A stretch of 64,000 bases of DNA from Acinetobacter lwoffii (GTDB taxonomy: Bacteria; Pseudomonadota; Gammaproteobacteria; Pseudomonadales; Moraxellaceae), in NCBI RefSeq assembly GCF_015602705.1, contig NZ_CP059081.1, positions 1,063,702 through 1,127,701 on the forward strand, in the 5' to 3' direction. How positions within the stretch are numbered: the stretch's first letter is position 1; the number at the start of each line of letters is the position of its first letter. Position numbers and translations under genes: made by a program. Below are positions 37,680 to 46,060 of this stretch, piece by piece. The notes beneath the pieces are model-generated. The model ran no database searches, had not been told where the DNA came from, and was given only the letters and a program-made list of their open reading frames with translations.

Positions 37680-39383
37680 ATGTTGCATTATCAAATTGAA
37701 TTTGACGATTATCGTCAGCATCTTATTCACGTGACTGTTCGTTTTCTTGCGGACCCGACACAAGTCCTGTCATTGCCGACTTGGATTCCGGGCAGCTATC
37801 TGATTCGAGAGTTTTCCAAGCACATTGAAGCGGTCAAAGCCTATGATGAAGATGGGCGCCAGTTACAGATCCAGAAATTTGAAAAAAATAAATGGCGTTT
37901 ATTCAATACTGATCATGAACTGATTACAGTTGAATATGATGTCTATGCCTATGACCTGTCCGTTCGTGGTGCATATGTGGATCAAAATCGTCTCTACGTG
38001 AACCCGGCTTGTGCATGTCTGGGGCTGGAAGGTCAGGAAAATAAAGAAATTGAACTGGAAATCTTCCTGCCAGATGAATTGAAGCATTTTCAATTGGCAA
38101 CAGGAATGCAGGCTAAAAGTCTGGTCAAAGGCCGTTTCACCCTGAAAGCTAAAAACTATGCCGAACTGATTGATGCGCCATTTGAGCTAGCAGAACAAAC
38201 CCGTTTCAGTTTTGAAGCAAATGGTATTCCGCATGAGTTTGTGGTGTCAGGCAAACACGCGATGAATGCGGCGCGTATGCAGCAGGACATTGAAAAAATC
38301 TGTGCTACAGAAATTTCAATGTTTGGTTCGGCGCCGTTTACAGACTATACCTTTATGACCATGGCAACCGGCAATAGCTATGGCGGTCTGGAGCATCCAA
38401 ATTCTACCAGCCTGATTTCACCACGTGATGACTTGCCGAAAGCCAATGAACCTGAAGAACCATCGAAAGATTATCAGCGTTTCCTCGGCTTATGTAGCCA
38501 TGAATATTTCCATTCCTGGTTGGTGAAATTCATTCGCCCTGAAAACTTTGTTAACTATGATTTAAACAGAGAAGGCTATACCTCTCTGTTATGGATCTTT
38601 GAAGGTTTTACCTCTTATTACGATGATTTGATTTTGCTGCGCAGTGGCGTGATTAATCAGGAATCGTATATTGCTTTGTTAAAAGCACAGATTGACCGTT
38701 ATTTGCAAAATCCGGGACGTGTGATTCAGTCAGTGTCTGAATCCAGTTTTGATGCCTGGGTGAAATTCTACCGTCAGGATGAAAACTCGAATAATGCGGG
38801 TACCAGCTATTACAACAAAGGCTGTTTAGTTGCTTTGTGCTTAGATTTAGGTTTGCGTTTACGCGGTTCAAGTCTGGATGCCGTGATGCGCCGTTTGTAT
38901 GAAAATGCCCAGAAGGGTGTTCAGGTGCATGAGCGGACAATCTTTGAATTGTGTAAAGAACTGACAGGAGATGATTGGTCAGAACAGATCAATCACTTGA
39001 TCAATACCACAGACGAATTACCATTGGATCAGCTTTTCCCTGAGTTTGGTATGGCTTATAGCCTGAAAAATGACAAGTCTTTGCCATTCGGTTTAAAACT
39101 AGCAGATAAGCCGGAAGGTGTGCTGGTTCAATCTGCGCGTCGTGAGGGTGCTGCTGTGCTCGCTGGCCTTTCTGCCAATGATGTCATTATTGCAATTGAT
39201 GGTTTAAAGGCAACGACTAAGCTTGTTGAAAGCTATGCAAAACAGCAAGGTACTTTTACAGTGTATGCATTCCGTCGTGATGAAATGATGATCTTCGACG
39301 TTCAAGCCGCGGGTTCTGAACTGACCGAAGTGGAATTGAAAGTGGAAGATCAGGCTAAAGCTGAGAAATGGCTTAAAGCTTAA
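37680..39383 (+). CDS. M61-family aminopeptidase with PDZ domain
   Basis: A 567-residue protease of the glycyl-aminopeptidase M61 family. The N-terminal beta domain runs to about residue 190 (LSLPTWIPGSYLIREFSKHI). The gluzincin catalytic domain has LCSHEYFHSWLVKFIRP (HExxH) and WIFEGFTSYYDDLIL (third ligand Glu). The C-terminal PDZ domain is at about residues 470-550 (GVLVQSARREGAAVLAGLSANDVIIAIDG). No signal peptide is visible, so a cytoplasmic place is likely. It is divergent from the carboxypeptidase gene. Confidence 0.9.
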   Translation: MLHYQIEFDDYRQHLIHVTVRFLADPTQVLSLPTWIPGSYLIREFSKHIEAVKAYDEDGRQLQIQKFEKNKWRLFNTDHELITVEYDVYAYDLSVRGAYVDQNRLYVNPACACLGLEGQENKEIELEIFLPDELKHFQLATGMQAKSLVKGRFTLKAKNYAELIDAPFELAEQTRFSFEANGIPHEFVVSGKHAMNAARMQQDIEKICATEISMFGSAPFTDYTFMTMATGNSYGGLEHPNSTSLISPRDDLPKANEPEEPSKDYQRFLGLCSHEYFHSWLVKFIRPENFVNYDLNREGYTSLLWIFEGFTSYYDDLILLRSGVINQESYIALLKAQIDRYLQNPGRVIQSVSESSFDAWVKFYRQDENSNNAGTSYYNKGCLVALCLDLGLRLRGSSLDAVMRRLYENAQKGVQVHERTIFELCKELTGDDWSEQINHLINTTDELPLDQLFPEFGMAYSLKNDKSLPFGLKLADKPEGVLVQSARREGAAVLAGLSANDVIIAIDGLKATTKLVESYAKQQGTFTVYAFRRDEMMIFDVQAAGSELTEVELKVEDQAKAEKWLKA

Positions 39384-39405
39384 ATCCATAATTATTCTTA
39401 ATTTT

Positions 39406-39434
39406 AAAAACCGGTGCATCGTCACCGGTTTTTT
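39406..39434. terminator. Convergent terminator
   Basis: AAAAACCGGTG / CACCGGTTTTTT between the M61 gene and the thioesterase gene. Confidence 0.9.
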
Positions 39435-39459
39435 ATTGAAGTGCATGTTGAAAGCAAAT

Positions 39460-39852
39460 CTATTTAATGATCAGTCGTGATGTGCCACGGAATTCTGCCA
39501 CGATTTGATTATGTTGATTCATCACCTGAATATCATAAATGCCACTACGGCCACTGCTGGCTTTATGTTCTGCTACAGCAGTCAGTGTATCCCCAAGCAA
39601 TCCCGGTTTTAAATAATGAATACCGCAATGTTGACCAACTGCCGGATGTTCACCGGTATTGCAGGCAATTGCAAAAGCTGCATCTGCCAGTGCGAAAATC
39701 ACGGCACCGTTACAGGTCTGATGACCTTGTAAATGTTGTTCAGTCACCTTTAATTCGATCTTTGCATAATTGTGATTATAAGAAACCAGATGAGCACCAA
39801 GATGCTGAATTAACCGGTCCTGATTAAACATCTGGTTGACTTGCTGATCCAT
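39460..39852 (-). CDS. PaaI-family hotdog thioesterase
   Basis: A 130-residue single hotdog domain that probably hydrolyses acyl- or aryl-CoA. The central helix sequence HLQGHQTCNGAVIFALADAAFAIAC is the PaaI/4HBT hallmark, with the catalytic acid Asp in ALADAAFA. GVHYLKP-like GIHYLKPGLLGDTLTAVAEH and YDIQVMNQHNQIVAEFRGTSR give the strands. The substrate is unknown; no phenylacetate genes are nearby. Transcribed alone, convergent with the M61 peptidase. Confidence 0.85.
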   Translation of the reverse strand: MDQQVNQMFNQDRLIQHLGAHLVSYNHNYAKIELKVTEQHLQGHQTCNGAVIFALADAAFAIACNTGEHPAVGQHCGIHYLKPGLLGDTLTAVAEHKASSGRSGIYDIQVMNQHNQIVAEFRGTSRLIIK

Positions 39853-40022
39853 TGCAAAACTCCTTATTTAGATATGTTTTATTTTAAATTATTAAATATA
39901 TGAATCATAAATAACATCGGATAGTCAGAATGACAAGATGGAAGAGTTAGAAATCTTGTTTGCACACATAAGAAAAAGCAGGTAAAACCCATATTTAGGA
40001 ATGGCTTTTTTATTATTAGAAG

Positions 40023-40776
40023 ATGAATCAAAATAGTTTAAATTGGGGGATTAGAATTACAGTTGTATGGCTAGCTGTAATTTTTCTATTTTGGTTTTTT
40101 GGTGATTTGAAAAATCCAACATCTTTAAATGAATTAGGGGATTTTCTTGCAGGTATAGTTGCACCTATCGCTTTCTTATGGCTGATTTTAGGCTATGTGC
40201 AGCAAGGTAAGCAGCTAGAGCAAAATACAAAAGCATTAGAGCAACAGGAAAAAGCATTACAACTTCAGATTGATGAGATGCGGGAAAGTGTTAAACAACC
40301 AGACGAATTTAGTTTCTTTACAAGAACAACAGCTAAAATCAGCAAGAAAAGCAGTGCGACCTCAGTTAAATTTAAGTAGAACTACTTTTTTTGAACACGA
40401 AGATAGGTACGAAGATTGTGATAATGATGGAAATATTATTGATGTTTTTGATATTTATATTGTTTGTATTTATTTAAATTTAAAAAATTATGGTGAAGAA
40501 GCTAAAAATATATATTTTTTTGATGAGGATTTTAAAAGATATGAATCACTTTTAATAAGTCTTAGTAAAAATGAAGAACAGAGAGTTCAAATTAATTTGC
40601 TCAAAGAACAATATACAAAGTTATTTGCAGAAAAGGTATTAATGATAAAGGGTAAAATAGGCTACGAAGATAAATATGGGAATTTATATGATTTTAAAGT
40701 CAAATTCACCATCACTACACCTAGAAAAAATCCTCGTGTAGGATTTCAAATATCTCAAGAGTCGATAAAAGTTTAA
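40023..40776 (+). pseudogene. Membrane/coiled-coil protein gene interrupted by a frameshift
   Basis: Two overlapping frames join at one site. The first runs to 40379 and carries two membrane helices (RITVVWLAVIFLFWFF, FLAGIVAPIAFLWLILGY) and a Gln-rich coiled coil. The second, from about 40300 to 40776, continues the same protein with QTNLVSLQEQQLKSARKAVR. Removing one C from the CC at 40299-40300 gives one 250-residue frame (KQQTNLVSLQEQQ). Either this is a recent mutation or an assembly error. The gene is more AT-rich than its neighbours, suggesting acquired DNA. Its family has no function I can name. Its end overlaps hiuH by 4 bases. Confidence 0.75.
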
Positions 40777-41168
40777 TTCCCCCGATACGTCGAATACCCA
40801 TAAGAACTTAACAGTAGTGGAATATGGTAGTGCTCTAAAGCACCATCAATCACAAAAACCACCGGTACTTCAGGGAAGAACATCCGTTGATTATTGGTCT
40901 TAAACCAATCACTCCTTTTAAACGTTACTTTATAAACGCCTTTTTGTAACGCGGTGTCTTTAGGATAAAATTCTTTAATACGACCATTACTGTCTGTCTT
41001 GGTTTCATTGAGCTTGACCCATTTCTCACCTTGTTGAGCTTCTAGGGTGACCGTGACATTAGCAGAGGGTAGGCTAGTTTCTTGATTAAGTACATGCACA
41101 CTCAGCGGATTGGCAAAGCTAAAAGTTGAGAGGGACGTCGCAGCTAAAGCGAAAATTATTTTTTTCAT
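40773..41168 (-). CDS. hiuH: 5-hydroxyisourate hydrolase, exported (transthyretin-like)
   Basis: A 131-residue member of the transthyretin-related family that hydrolyses 5-hydroxyisourate, the product of urate oxidation. A signal peptide (MKKIIFALAATSLSTFSFA) precedes LSVHVLNQETSLPSANVTVTL, so it would act in the periplasm. Active-site signatures include the VHVLN His, RSDW-FKT, and the C-terminal tetrapeptide, here YRGN where YRGS is usual. GALEHYHIPLLLSSYGYSTY holds the further His. No urate oxidase or OHCU decarboxylase gene is adjacent. ATG at 41168 preferred; a GTG lies three codons upstream. Confidence 0.85.
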   Translation of the reverse strand: MKKIIFALAATSLSTFSFANPLSVHVLNQETSLPSANVTVTLEAQQGEKWVKLNETKTDSNGRIKEFYPKDTALQKGVYKVTFKRSDWFKTNNQRMFFPEVPVVFVIDGALEHYHIPLLLSSYGYSTYRGN

Positions 41169-41242
41169 GAGACTCACATTAAAATGAATACTTTAATTAA
41201 TTCTAATAGATTGAAAAATAAAAAATATTTAAGTTATGTAAT

Positions 41243-41267
41243 AAAAAAAGCCCACCGAAGTGAGCTT
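41243..41267 (-). terminator. Terminator of rluE
   Basis: Read on the minus strand: AAGCTCAC-TTCG-GTGGGCTT (one mismatch) followed by a run of seven T, 19 bases after the rluE stop. Confidence 0.8.
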
Positions 41268-41285
41268 GATTGAATCTATTCAAAC

Positions 41286-42074
41286 TTAGCCACGACCGCG
41301 GCCGCGACCACGTGGTGCTTTGGTATTTGGACGAGTTGTGCCATTGGTCTTACGACGCGGCTTTTCACTTTCATCCATTTGCCAGATACGTTTGGTGCCA
41401 GACTTTTTCACAGAACCATCTTTGTTCTTGCGAACCATTGGCTTACCACCCGTACCACCCGGCTTTTTCACATAAGAGCGTGAACGGTATGGTTCTTCCG
41501 CAGGAACATTCTGGAAGTCTGGATAAAGTAATGGTTCAATTTCTCTGGTTTCACCCGGTTGCAATCCCATACGAACCAAATCAATCTCACCAATTTTGGT
41601 ACGGATCAAACGCAGTGTAGGGAAGCCGACAGCAGATGTCATACGACGAACCTGACGGTTACGACCTTCACAGATTGAAATCTCAACCCAAGACGTCGGA
41701 ACAGAGGCACGGAAACGTACAGGAGGATTACGCTCCCACAACCATTCCGGTTCAGACACTTTTTCAGCACGTGCAGGAAGCGTCATGCCATCTTTCAGTT
41801 CAACGCCTTTACGAAGCTGTTCAAGTGCTTCTTCGGTCACATCACCTTCCACTTGCACCATATAAGTTTTAAACTTTTTATTGGCAGGATTGGTGATATA
41901 TTGGTTGAGACCACCGTGATCGGTGAGGAAAACCAGACCTTCTGAGTCCATGTCCAAACGACCCGCAAGACGTAAATCTTTGTCGTTGACAAAATCAGCC
42001 ATGGTTGGGTGCTTTTCATCCGCACGGAATTGGGAGAGGACGTCATAAGGTTTGTTTAGAATGACGATTTTCAT
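41286..42074 (-). CDS. rluE: 23S rRNA pseudouridine synthase RluE-like, with RG-rich tail
   Basis: RsuA/RluB/E/F-family pseudouridine synthase. The N-terminus VILNKPYDVLSQF and the catalytic motif GRLDMDSEGLVFLT (Asp nucleophile) are intact, followed by CEGRNRQVRRMTSAVG. No S4 domain, as in RluE. After about residue 195 the 262-residue protein carries a basic, disordered tail of Lys, Gly, Arg and Pro ending APRGRGRGRG, which E. coli RluE lacks. The tail probably adds RNA affinity. Target uridine inferred from family. Confidence 0.85.
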   Translation of the reverse strand: MKIVILNKPYDVLSQFRADEKHPTMADFVNDKDLRLAGRLDMDSEGLVFLTDHGGLNQYITNPANKKFKTYMVQVEGDVTEEALEQLRKGVELKDGMTLPARAEKVSEPEWLWERNPPVRFRASVPTSWVEISICEGRNRQVRRMTSAVGFPTLRLIRTKIGEIDLVRMGLQPGETREIEPLLYPDFQNVPAEEPYRSRSYVKKPGGTGGKPMVRKNKDGSVKKSGTKRIWQMDESEKPRRKTNGTTRPNTKAPRGRGRGRG

Positions 42075-42268
42075 AGGAAATAACTTCTATAATTACATTA
42101 ATTTAAAAAATGTAGAGGTTTATTTAAAAGGGAAATTGAGTTATTTCCCGTATAAATCTCAAAAATAACAAATCTGGATTAGAATATTATGCGTTAAGAA
42201 CAGTTGAAAGTATTGCCTAATCGGCAATTATTTTAGATTTGTCAGCGGCATCCGGGAGAATACTAATA

Positions 42269-43525
42269 ATGGGATATCAAAAAATCGTAGTACCTGTGGA
42301 TGGTACCAAAATTACCGTTAATGCAGACCTGTCACTCAACGTACCAAATAATCCAATTATCCCATTTATCGAAGGGGATGGAATTGGTGCAGATATTACA
42401 CCAACAATGCGAACTGTGGTAGATGCTGCTGTGCAAAAAGCATACGCTGGAAAGCGTTCCATCGAATGGATGGAAGTCTACTGCGGTGAAAAAGCTGAGA
42501 AAATTTACGGCACCTACATGCCTGAAGAAACCTTGGAAGCGCTGCGTGATTATGTAATATCAATCAAAGGTCCACTGACCACACCAGTTGGTGGCGGTAT
42601 TCGTTCCCTGAATGTAGCCTTACGTCAGGAACTGGATTTATATGTCTGTGTACGTCCGGTACGCTGGTTTGAAGGGGTGCCTTCACCGGTGCATAATCCG
42701 GAACTAACCGATATGGTGATCTTCCGTGAGAATTCAGAAGATATTTATGCCGGTATTGAATGGAAAGCAGATTCTCAGGAAGCGAAAAAGGTTATCAAGT
42801 TTTTGAAAGAAGAAATGGGTGTAACCAACATCCGCTTTGAAGACAATTGTGGGATCGGGATCAAACCTGTCTCCAAAGAAGGTAGCCAGCGTCTGGTGCG
42901 TAAAGCGATTCAGTTCGCCATTGAAAATGACAAGCCGAGTGTGACCTTGGTGCACAAAGGCAATATCATGAAATACACCGAAGGAGCATTTAAAGAGTGG
43001 GGCTATGAGGTCGCATTGGAACGTTTCGGCGGTGAGCTTTTAGATGGTGGTCCGTGGGTTAAAATCAAAAATCCAAGAACAGGCAAAGACATTATTATTA
43101 AAGATGTTATTGCAGATGCCTTCTTGCAGCAAATCCTGATGCGCCCGGCGGATTATTCTGTGATTGCGACACTCAACTTAAATGGTGACTATATTTCTGA
43201 TGCGCTAGCTGCGGAAGTCGGCGGGATCGGGATTGCACCGGGTGCCAATATCGGCGGTTCGATTGCAGTTTATGAAGCAACCCACGGTACAGCGCCTAAA
43301 TATGCTGGACAAGATAAAGTAAATCCGGGTTCGATTATTCTGTCAGCAGAAATGATGCTGCGTGATATGGGCTGGATAGAAGCTGCCGACCTGATCATCA
43401 AGGGGATTTCGGGTGCGATTGCGGCAAAAACGGTGACCTACGATTTTGAGCGCTTAATGCCAGGGGCGACCTTGCTGCGTTGTTCCGAGTTTGGTGAAGC
43501 GATTATTGCCAATATGGATGCCTGA
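42269..43525 (+). CDS. icd: NADP-dependent isocitrate dehydrogenase
   Basis: Homodimer-type enzyme of the TCA cycle oxidising isocitrate to 2-oxoglutarate. 418 residues from the ATG at 42269 with GGGAGAA upstream; the frame extends to a TTG at 42239. [18 protein letters not shown] is the N-terminal motif. [20 protein letters not shown] contains the Ser that AceK phosphorylates in enteric bacteria. [26 protein letters not shown] is the conserved C-terminal domain signature. [17 protein letters not shown] is the coenzyme site with Lys and Tyr positions for NADP. Strong terminator follows. Confidence 0.95.
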   Translation: MGYQKIVVPVDGTKITVNADLSLNVPNNPIIPFIEGDGIGADITPTMRTVVDAAVQKAYAGKRSIEWMEVYCGEKAEKIYGTYMPEETLEALRDYVISIKGPLTTPVGGGIRSLNVALRQELDLYVCVRPVRWFEGVPSPVHNPELTDMVIFRENSEDIYAGIEWKADSQEAKKVIKFLKEEMGVTNIRFEDNCGIGIKPVSKEGSQRLVRKAIQFAIENDKPSVTLVHKGNIMKYTEGAFKEWGYEVALERFGGELLDGGPWVKIKNPRTGKDIIIKDVIADAFLQQILMRPADYSVIATLNLNGDYISDALAAEVGGIGIAPGANIGGSIAVYEATHGTAPKYAGQDKVNPGSIILSAEMMLRDMGWIEAADLIIKGISGAIAAKTVTYDFERLMPGATLLRCSEFGEAIIANMDA

Positions 43526-43547
43526 AATTGCGATGCAATTTATGAAT

Positions 43548-43577
43548 AAAAAAACCCGCAATTACGGCGGGTTTTTT
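43548..43577 (+). terminator. Terminator after icd
   Basis: AAAACCCGC / GCGGGTTTT stem with a 7-nt loop and a T-run. Confidence 0.9.
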
Positions 43578-43825
43578 ATCACTTTATTGGGAAGCAAAGG
43601 CTGAACGGTTTAAGGTTAAACGTTAAAATAAGTATCAGGCTGCAAGATCATGTAAGAAGTGTAATGAGCCTAGAAATGATTCGTTCTAAGCTGAATAACT
43701 TAGTAAACACTGTATTACATTGACGTATTTGGATACAGCTCAGCGATTGGCTTATTTTGTATAAACGTTACAGTGATGAATGGAACTTCCAGTGATATAG
43801 AGATGTTTCTCCAAAGGAGTAAATC

Positions 43826-43957
43826 ATGGCTAAAGCTAAAGCGAGACATAAGCAGGTCCAACAAAAAGACAAGCAGGACAATGCTCAGAATGAAGAGCAG
43901 CAACAGCAACAACAGCAACAACCATCGAAACCATCTCGTGCTAAAAAACGTAGATAA
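43826..43957 (+). CDS. 43-residue Gln-rich basic small protein
   Basis: An ATG at 43826 preceded by AAAGGAG with 7-base spacing, then 43 codons and TAA, then a 16-bp perfect terminator stem. The product starts MAKAKARHKQVQQKDKQDN, has eight consecutive Gln, and ends PSKPSRAKKRR. It is highly charged, has no hydrophobic core and is probably disordered. The basic ends suggest nucleic-acid or ribosome contact, but that is inference. The strong ribosome-binding site and dedicated terminator argue that it is real. Family not recognised. Confidence 0.65.
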   Translation: MAKAKARHKQVQQKDKQDNAQNEEQQQQQQQQPSKPSRAKKRR

Positions 43958-43973
43958 TCTCCTATCCACCTAA

Positions 43974-44007
43974 AATAACAAAACCCTCATTTGAGGGTTT
44001 TGTTATT
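43974..44007. terminator. Bidirectional terminator, 16-bp stem
   Basis: AATAACAAAACCCTCA / TGAGGGTTTTGTTATT, perfect, after the small Gln-rich gene. Confidence 0.9.
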
Positions 44008-44100
44008 TGAACGCTTGTATAAAATCATCACTAAAAATAACAGGATTGTGACTTTAAATTAGGCGGTTGTGATTAAGATAAAAGTCATCTATTTAATTTA

Positions 44101-44658
44101 ATGCGAATATTGGTGAAATTTCTTCGGATTATAAGCTTACTGTTATCTATAGGTTTTCTACTAACTGCCTGTCAGCCACCGCCTTCAGGTGAAGCAGCAG
44201 GTTGGAAAAGCCCTTATCTGTATTGGCAATTACAGAGAGCCCAGTTAGAAGCTCCGCTACAGATTCCGGTTGAAGGCGTCAGAGTTGGTCAGATTAATGA
44301 TACTTGGGGAGCAGCGCGTAGTGACGGTCGTAAACACGAAGGTACGGATATTTTTGCCAAACGCGGTACGCCAGTATTTAGCGCGACCCCAGGTATTGTG
44401 CGTAGGATTGGCACCAACAATCTGGGTGGAAAAATCATCTGGGTGACCGGTCCAAATATGAGCCAACATTATTATGCACATCTGGATGACTATGCAGAAC
44501 ATATTCAGGAAGGCGACTGGGTTGAGGCAGGTGAAGTCATCGCTTATGTGGGGAATACAGGTAATGCCAAAAATACCCCGCCGCATTTACATTATGGGAT
44601 TTATTTAGGTGGGCAAGGAGCAACCAATCCTTATCCTTATTTAGTCCCTTCTCCATGA
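44101..44658 (+). CDS. M23-family peptidoglycan hydrolase lipoprotein
   Basis: A 185-residue LytM-type endopeptidase. The signal segment [19 protein letters not shown] contains the lipobox LTAC, so it is a periplasm-facing lipoprotein. The zinc site is complete: [15 protein letters not shown] (H-x3-D), and [12 protein letters not shown] (HxH). [21 protein letters not shown] and [13 protein letters not shown] [14 protein letters not shown] are standard. It could cleave peptide cross-bridges or, if inactive in vivo, activate an amidase. It overlaps the convergent MFS gene by 22 bases. Confidence 0.88.
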   Translation: MRILVKFLRIISLLLSIGFLLTACQPPPSGEAAGWKSPYLYWQLQRAQLEAPLQIPVEGVRVGQINDTWGAARSDGRKHEGTDIFAKRGTPVFSATPGIVRRIGTNNLGGKIIWVTGPNMSQHYYAHLDDYAEHIQEGDWVEAGEVIAYVGNTGNAKNTPPHLHYGIYLGGQGATNPYPYLVPSP

Positions 44659-45860
44659 GCAGAAATTGGCAGAGTTTGTTGTTCAGATTTGAGTCTGACA
44701 GGACGTGTGTACCAGAACAATTGTAACGTTCCTAATAAAAGAACAAATGTGGCCAGTATGAACTGTTGATGATAGCTCAATCCAAAATATTGCAGCGCAC
44801 TAAAACTGAGCCCACCGATTAGCTGAATCGAGGCAAAACACAAGGTGGCAATACTCCAGAGCTTTTTATAAGCCAGTCCATACAGTTGCAAAATGGTATA
44901 GGAGGTCAGGAACACCACAGCCGGATTTAGCATCCCGGTAAAAAAGGAAGAGCTAAAAGTAAGCAATGGGCTGGCATCTAGGGTTGCAATAAAAATAGCC
45001 ACAATATAAAGACTATAAAGAATTTTCAGGGCAACAAAATTACCCCATTTTCTGGCCAGTGCATAAGCACTCAAGGCGCCTAAAGCACTACCTAGTCCAT
45101 ACAGAATCCAGTTGAAATTAATCCAGAACAAGCTCAATCCCAACTGCTGGCTTAAATAATCAATCCAGAAGAGTGAATGCGGTATATAAGCGAAAGCACT
45201 ACAAGCATAAACTGTAAGTAAACTATAAAAGACGCTATTCAGAGATAGATGAGAGGTAACCGCAGGAGCTTGTGCCGACAAATATGGCTTAAATTTCTGA
45301 ATCAGTAAACTTAAAACGATACAGATAAGCAAAGCAAAACCACATAAGATTAGCCAGGCCGTCTGTATGGAAATTTGATCCAGATAAGGCAGAAACAGGG
45401 TCGCAATTAAAACGCCTAGTCCAATTCCGCTAAAACCAATAAAGTTGATTTTAAGACGGTCTTGAAGTTCACAGCACTGTGCAACCACACTCGGCGATAA
45501 GATCATTATCAGTCCACCGCTGATGCCGGAAATAATCCGCCAAGCGATATACCATACTTCAGAAAAACCAGAAAATGCACAGCACATCAGGCTGAGCATA
45601 CCGGCAAAGGCTGAAATTTGAATATAGGTACTCATGCTGCGGTCTTGAGGCAGACGCATGGCCGTAAATGCACCGATTAAATAACCCAGCAAATTGGCAC
45701 TGCTCAAGAGGCTGGCAAAATCTGTACTCCAGCCAAAGGCTTCTCGTGTGCCAGGTAACAGTGCAGTATAAGAAAAACGAAGAATGCCAATGCCCAAGCA
45801 CATACTAAGACAAAGAAAAAGGCTGAGCTTGATTGTGTTTGAGGACATCCGTGCACTCAT
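44637..45860 (-). CDS. YbfB/YjiJ-family MFS transporter
   Basis: A 407-residue inner-membrane carrier with 12 predicted helices. The N-terminus [32 protein letters not shown] and [17 protein letters not shown] match the YbfB/YjiJ branch of the major facilitator superfamily, whose substrates are not established. An internal Met four residues in is an alternative start. Its last codons overlap the M23 gene on the other strand by 22 bases, with no terminator between. Confidence 0.82.
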   Translation of the reverse strand: MSARMSSNTIKLSLFLCLSMCLGIGILRFSYTALLPGTREAFGWSTDFASLLSSANLLGYLIGAFTAMRLPQDRSMSTYIQISAFAGMLSLMCCAFSGFSEVWYIAWRIISGISGGLIMILSPSVVAQCCELQDRLKINFIGFSGIGLGVLIATLFLPYLDQISIQTAWLILCGFALLICIVLSLLIQKFKPYLSAQAPAVTSHLSLNSVFYSLLTVYACSAFAYIPHSLFWIDYLSQQLGLSLFWINFNWILYGLGSALGALSAYALARKWGNFVALKILYSLYIVAIFIATLDASPLLTFSSSFFTGMLNPAVVFLTSYTILQLYGLAYKKLWSIATLCFASIQLIGGLSFSALQYFGLSYHQQFILATFVLLLGTLQLFWYTRPVRLKSEQQTLPISAHGEGTK

Positions 45861-46011
45861 AGAATTTTATATTTGGTCAAAAAATAACATGAATCTTCAT
45901 GATTGAGGGGAAATTGCCTGAGAAGAAACCATTGAGTGCAGAAATTTGCTCAAAGAAACCGGTATGATTTTTAAGATTTCATCAGTCAAAAGCCTGAATT
46001 TTTTCAGAGAA

Positions 46012-46043
46012 ATAAAAAACCGCGTATCAACGCGGTTTTTTAT
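46012..46043 (-). terminator. Terminator after AlaA-like gene
   Basis: AAAAAACCGCG / CGCGGTTTTTT with a 6-nt loop. It serves the aminotransferase transcript on the minus strand. Confidence 0.9.
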
Positions 46044-46060
46044 ATTGTCTATTTCAAGAA

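Noticed and set aside
44637..44658. 22-bp convergent overlap of the M23 and MFS genes as a regulatory antisense device
   Set aside because: Short 3' overlaps are common in compact genomes; nothing else supports regulation.
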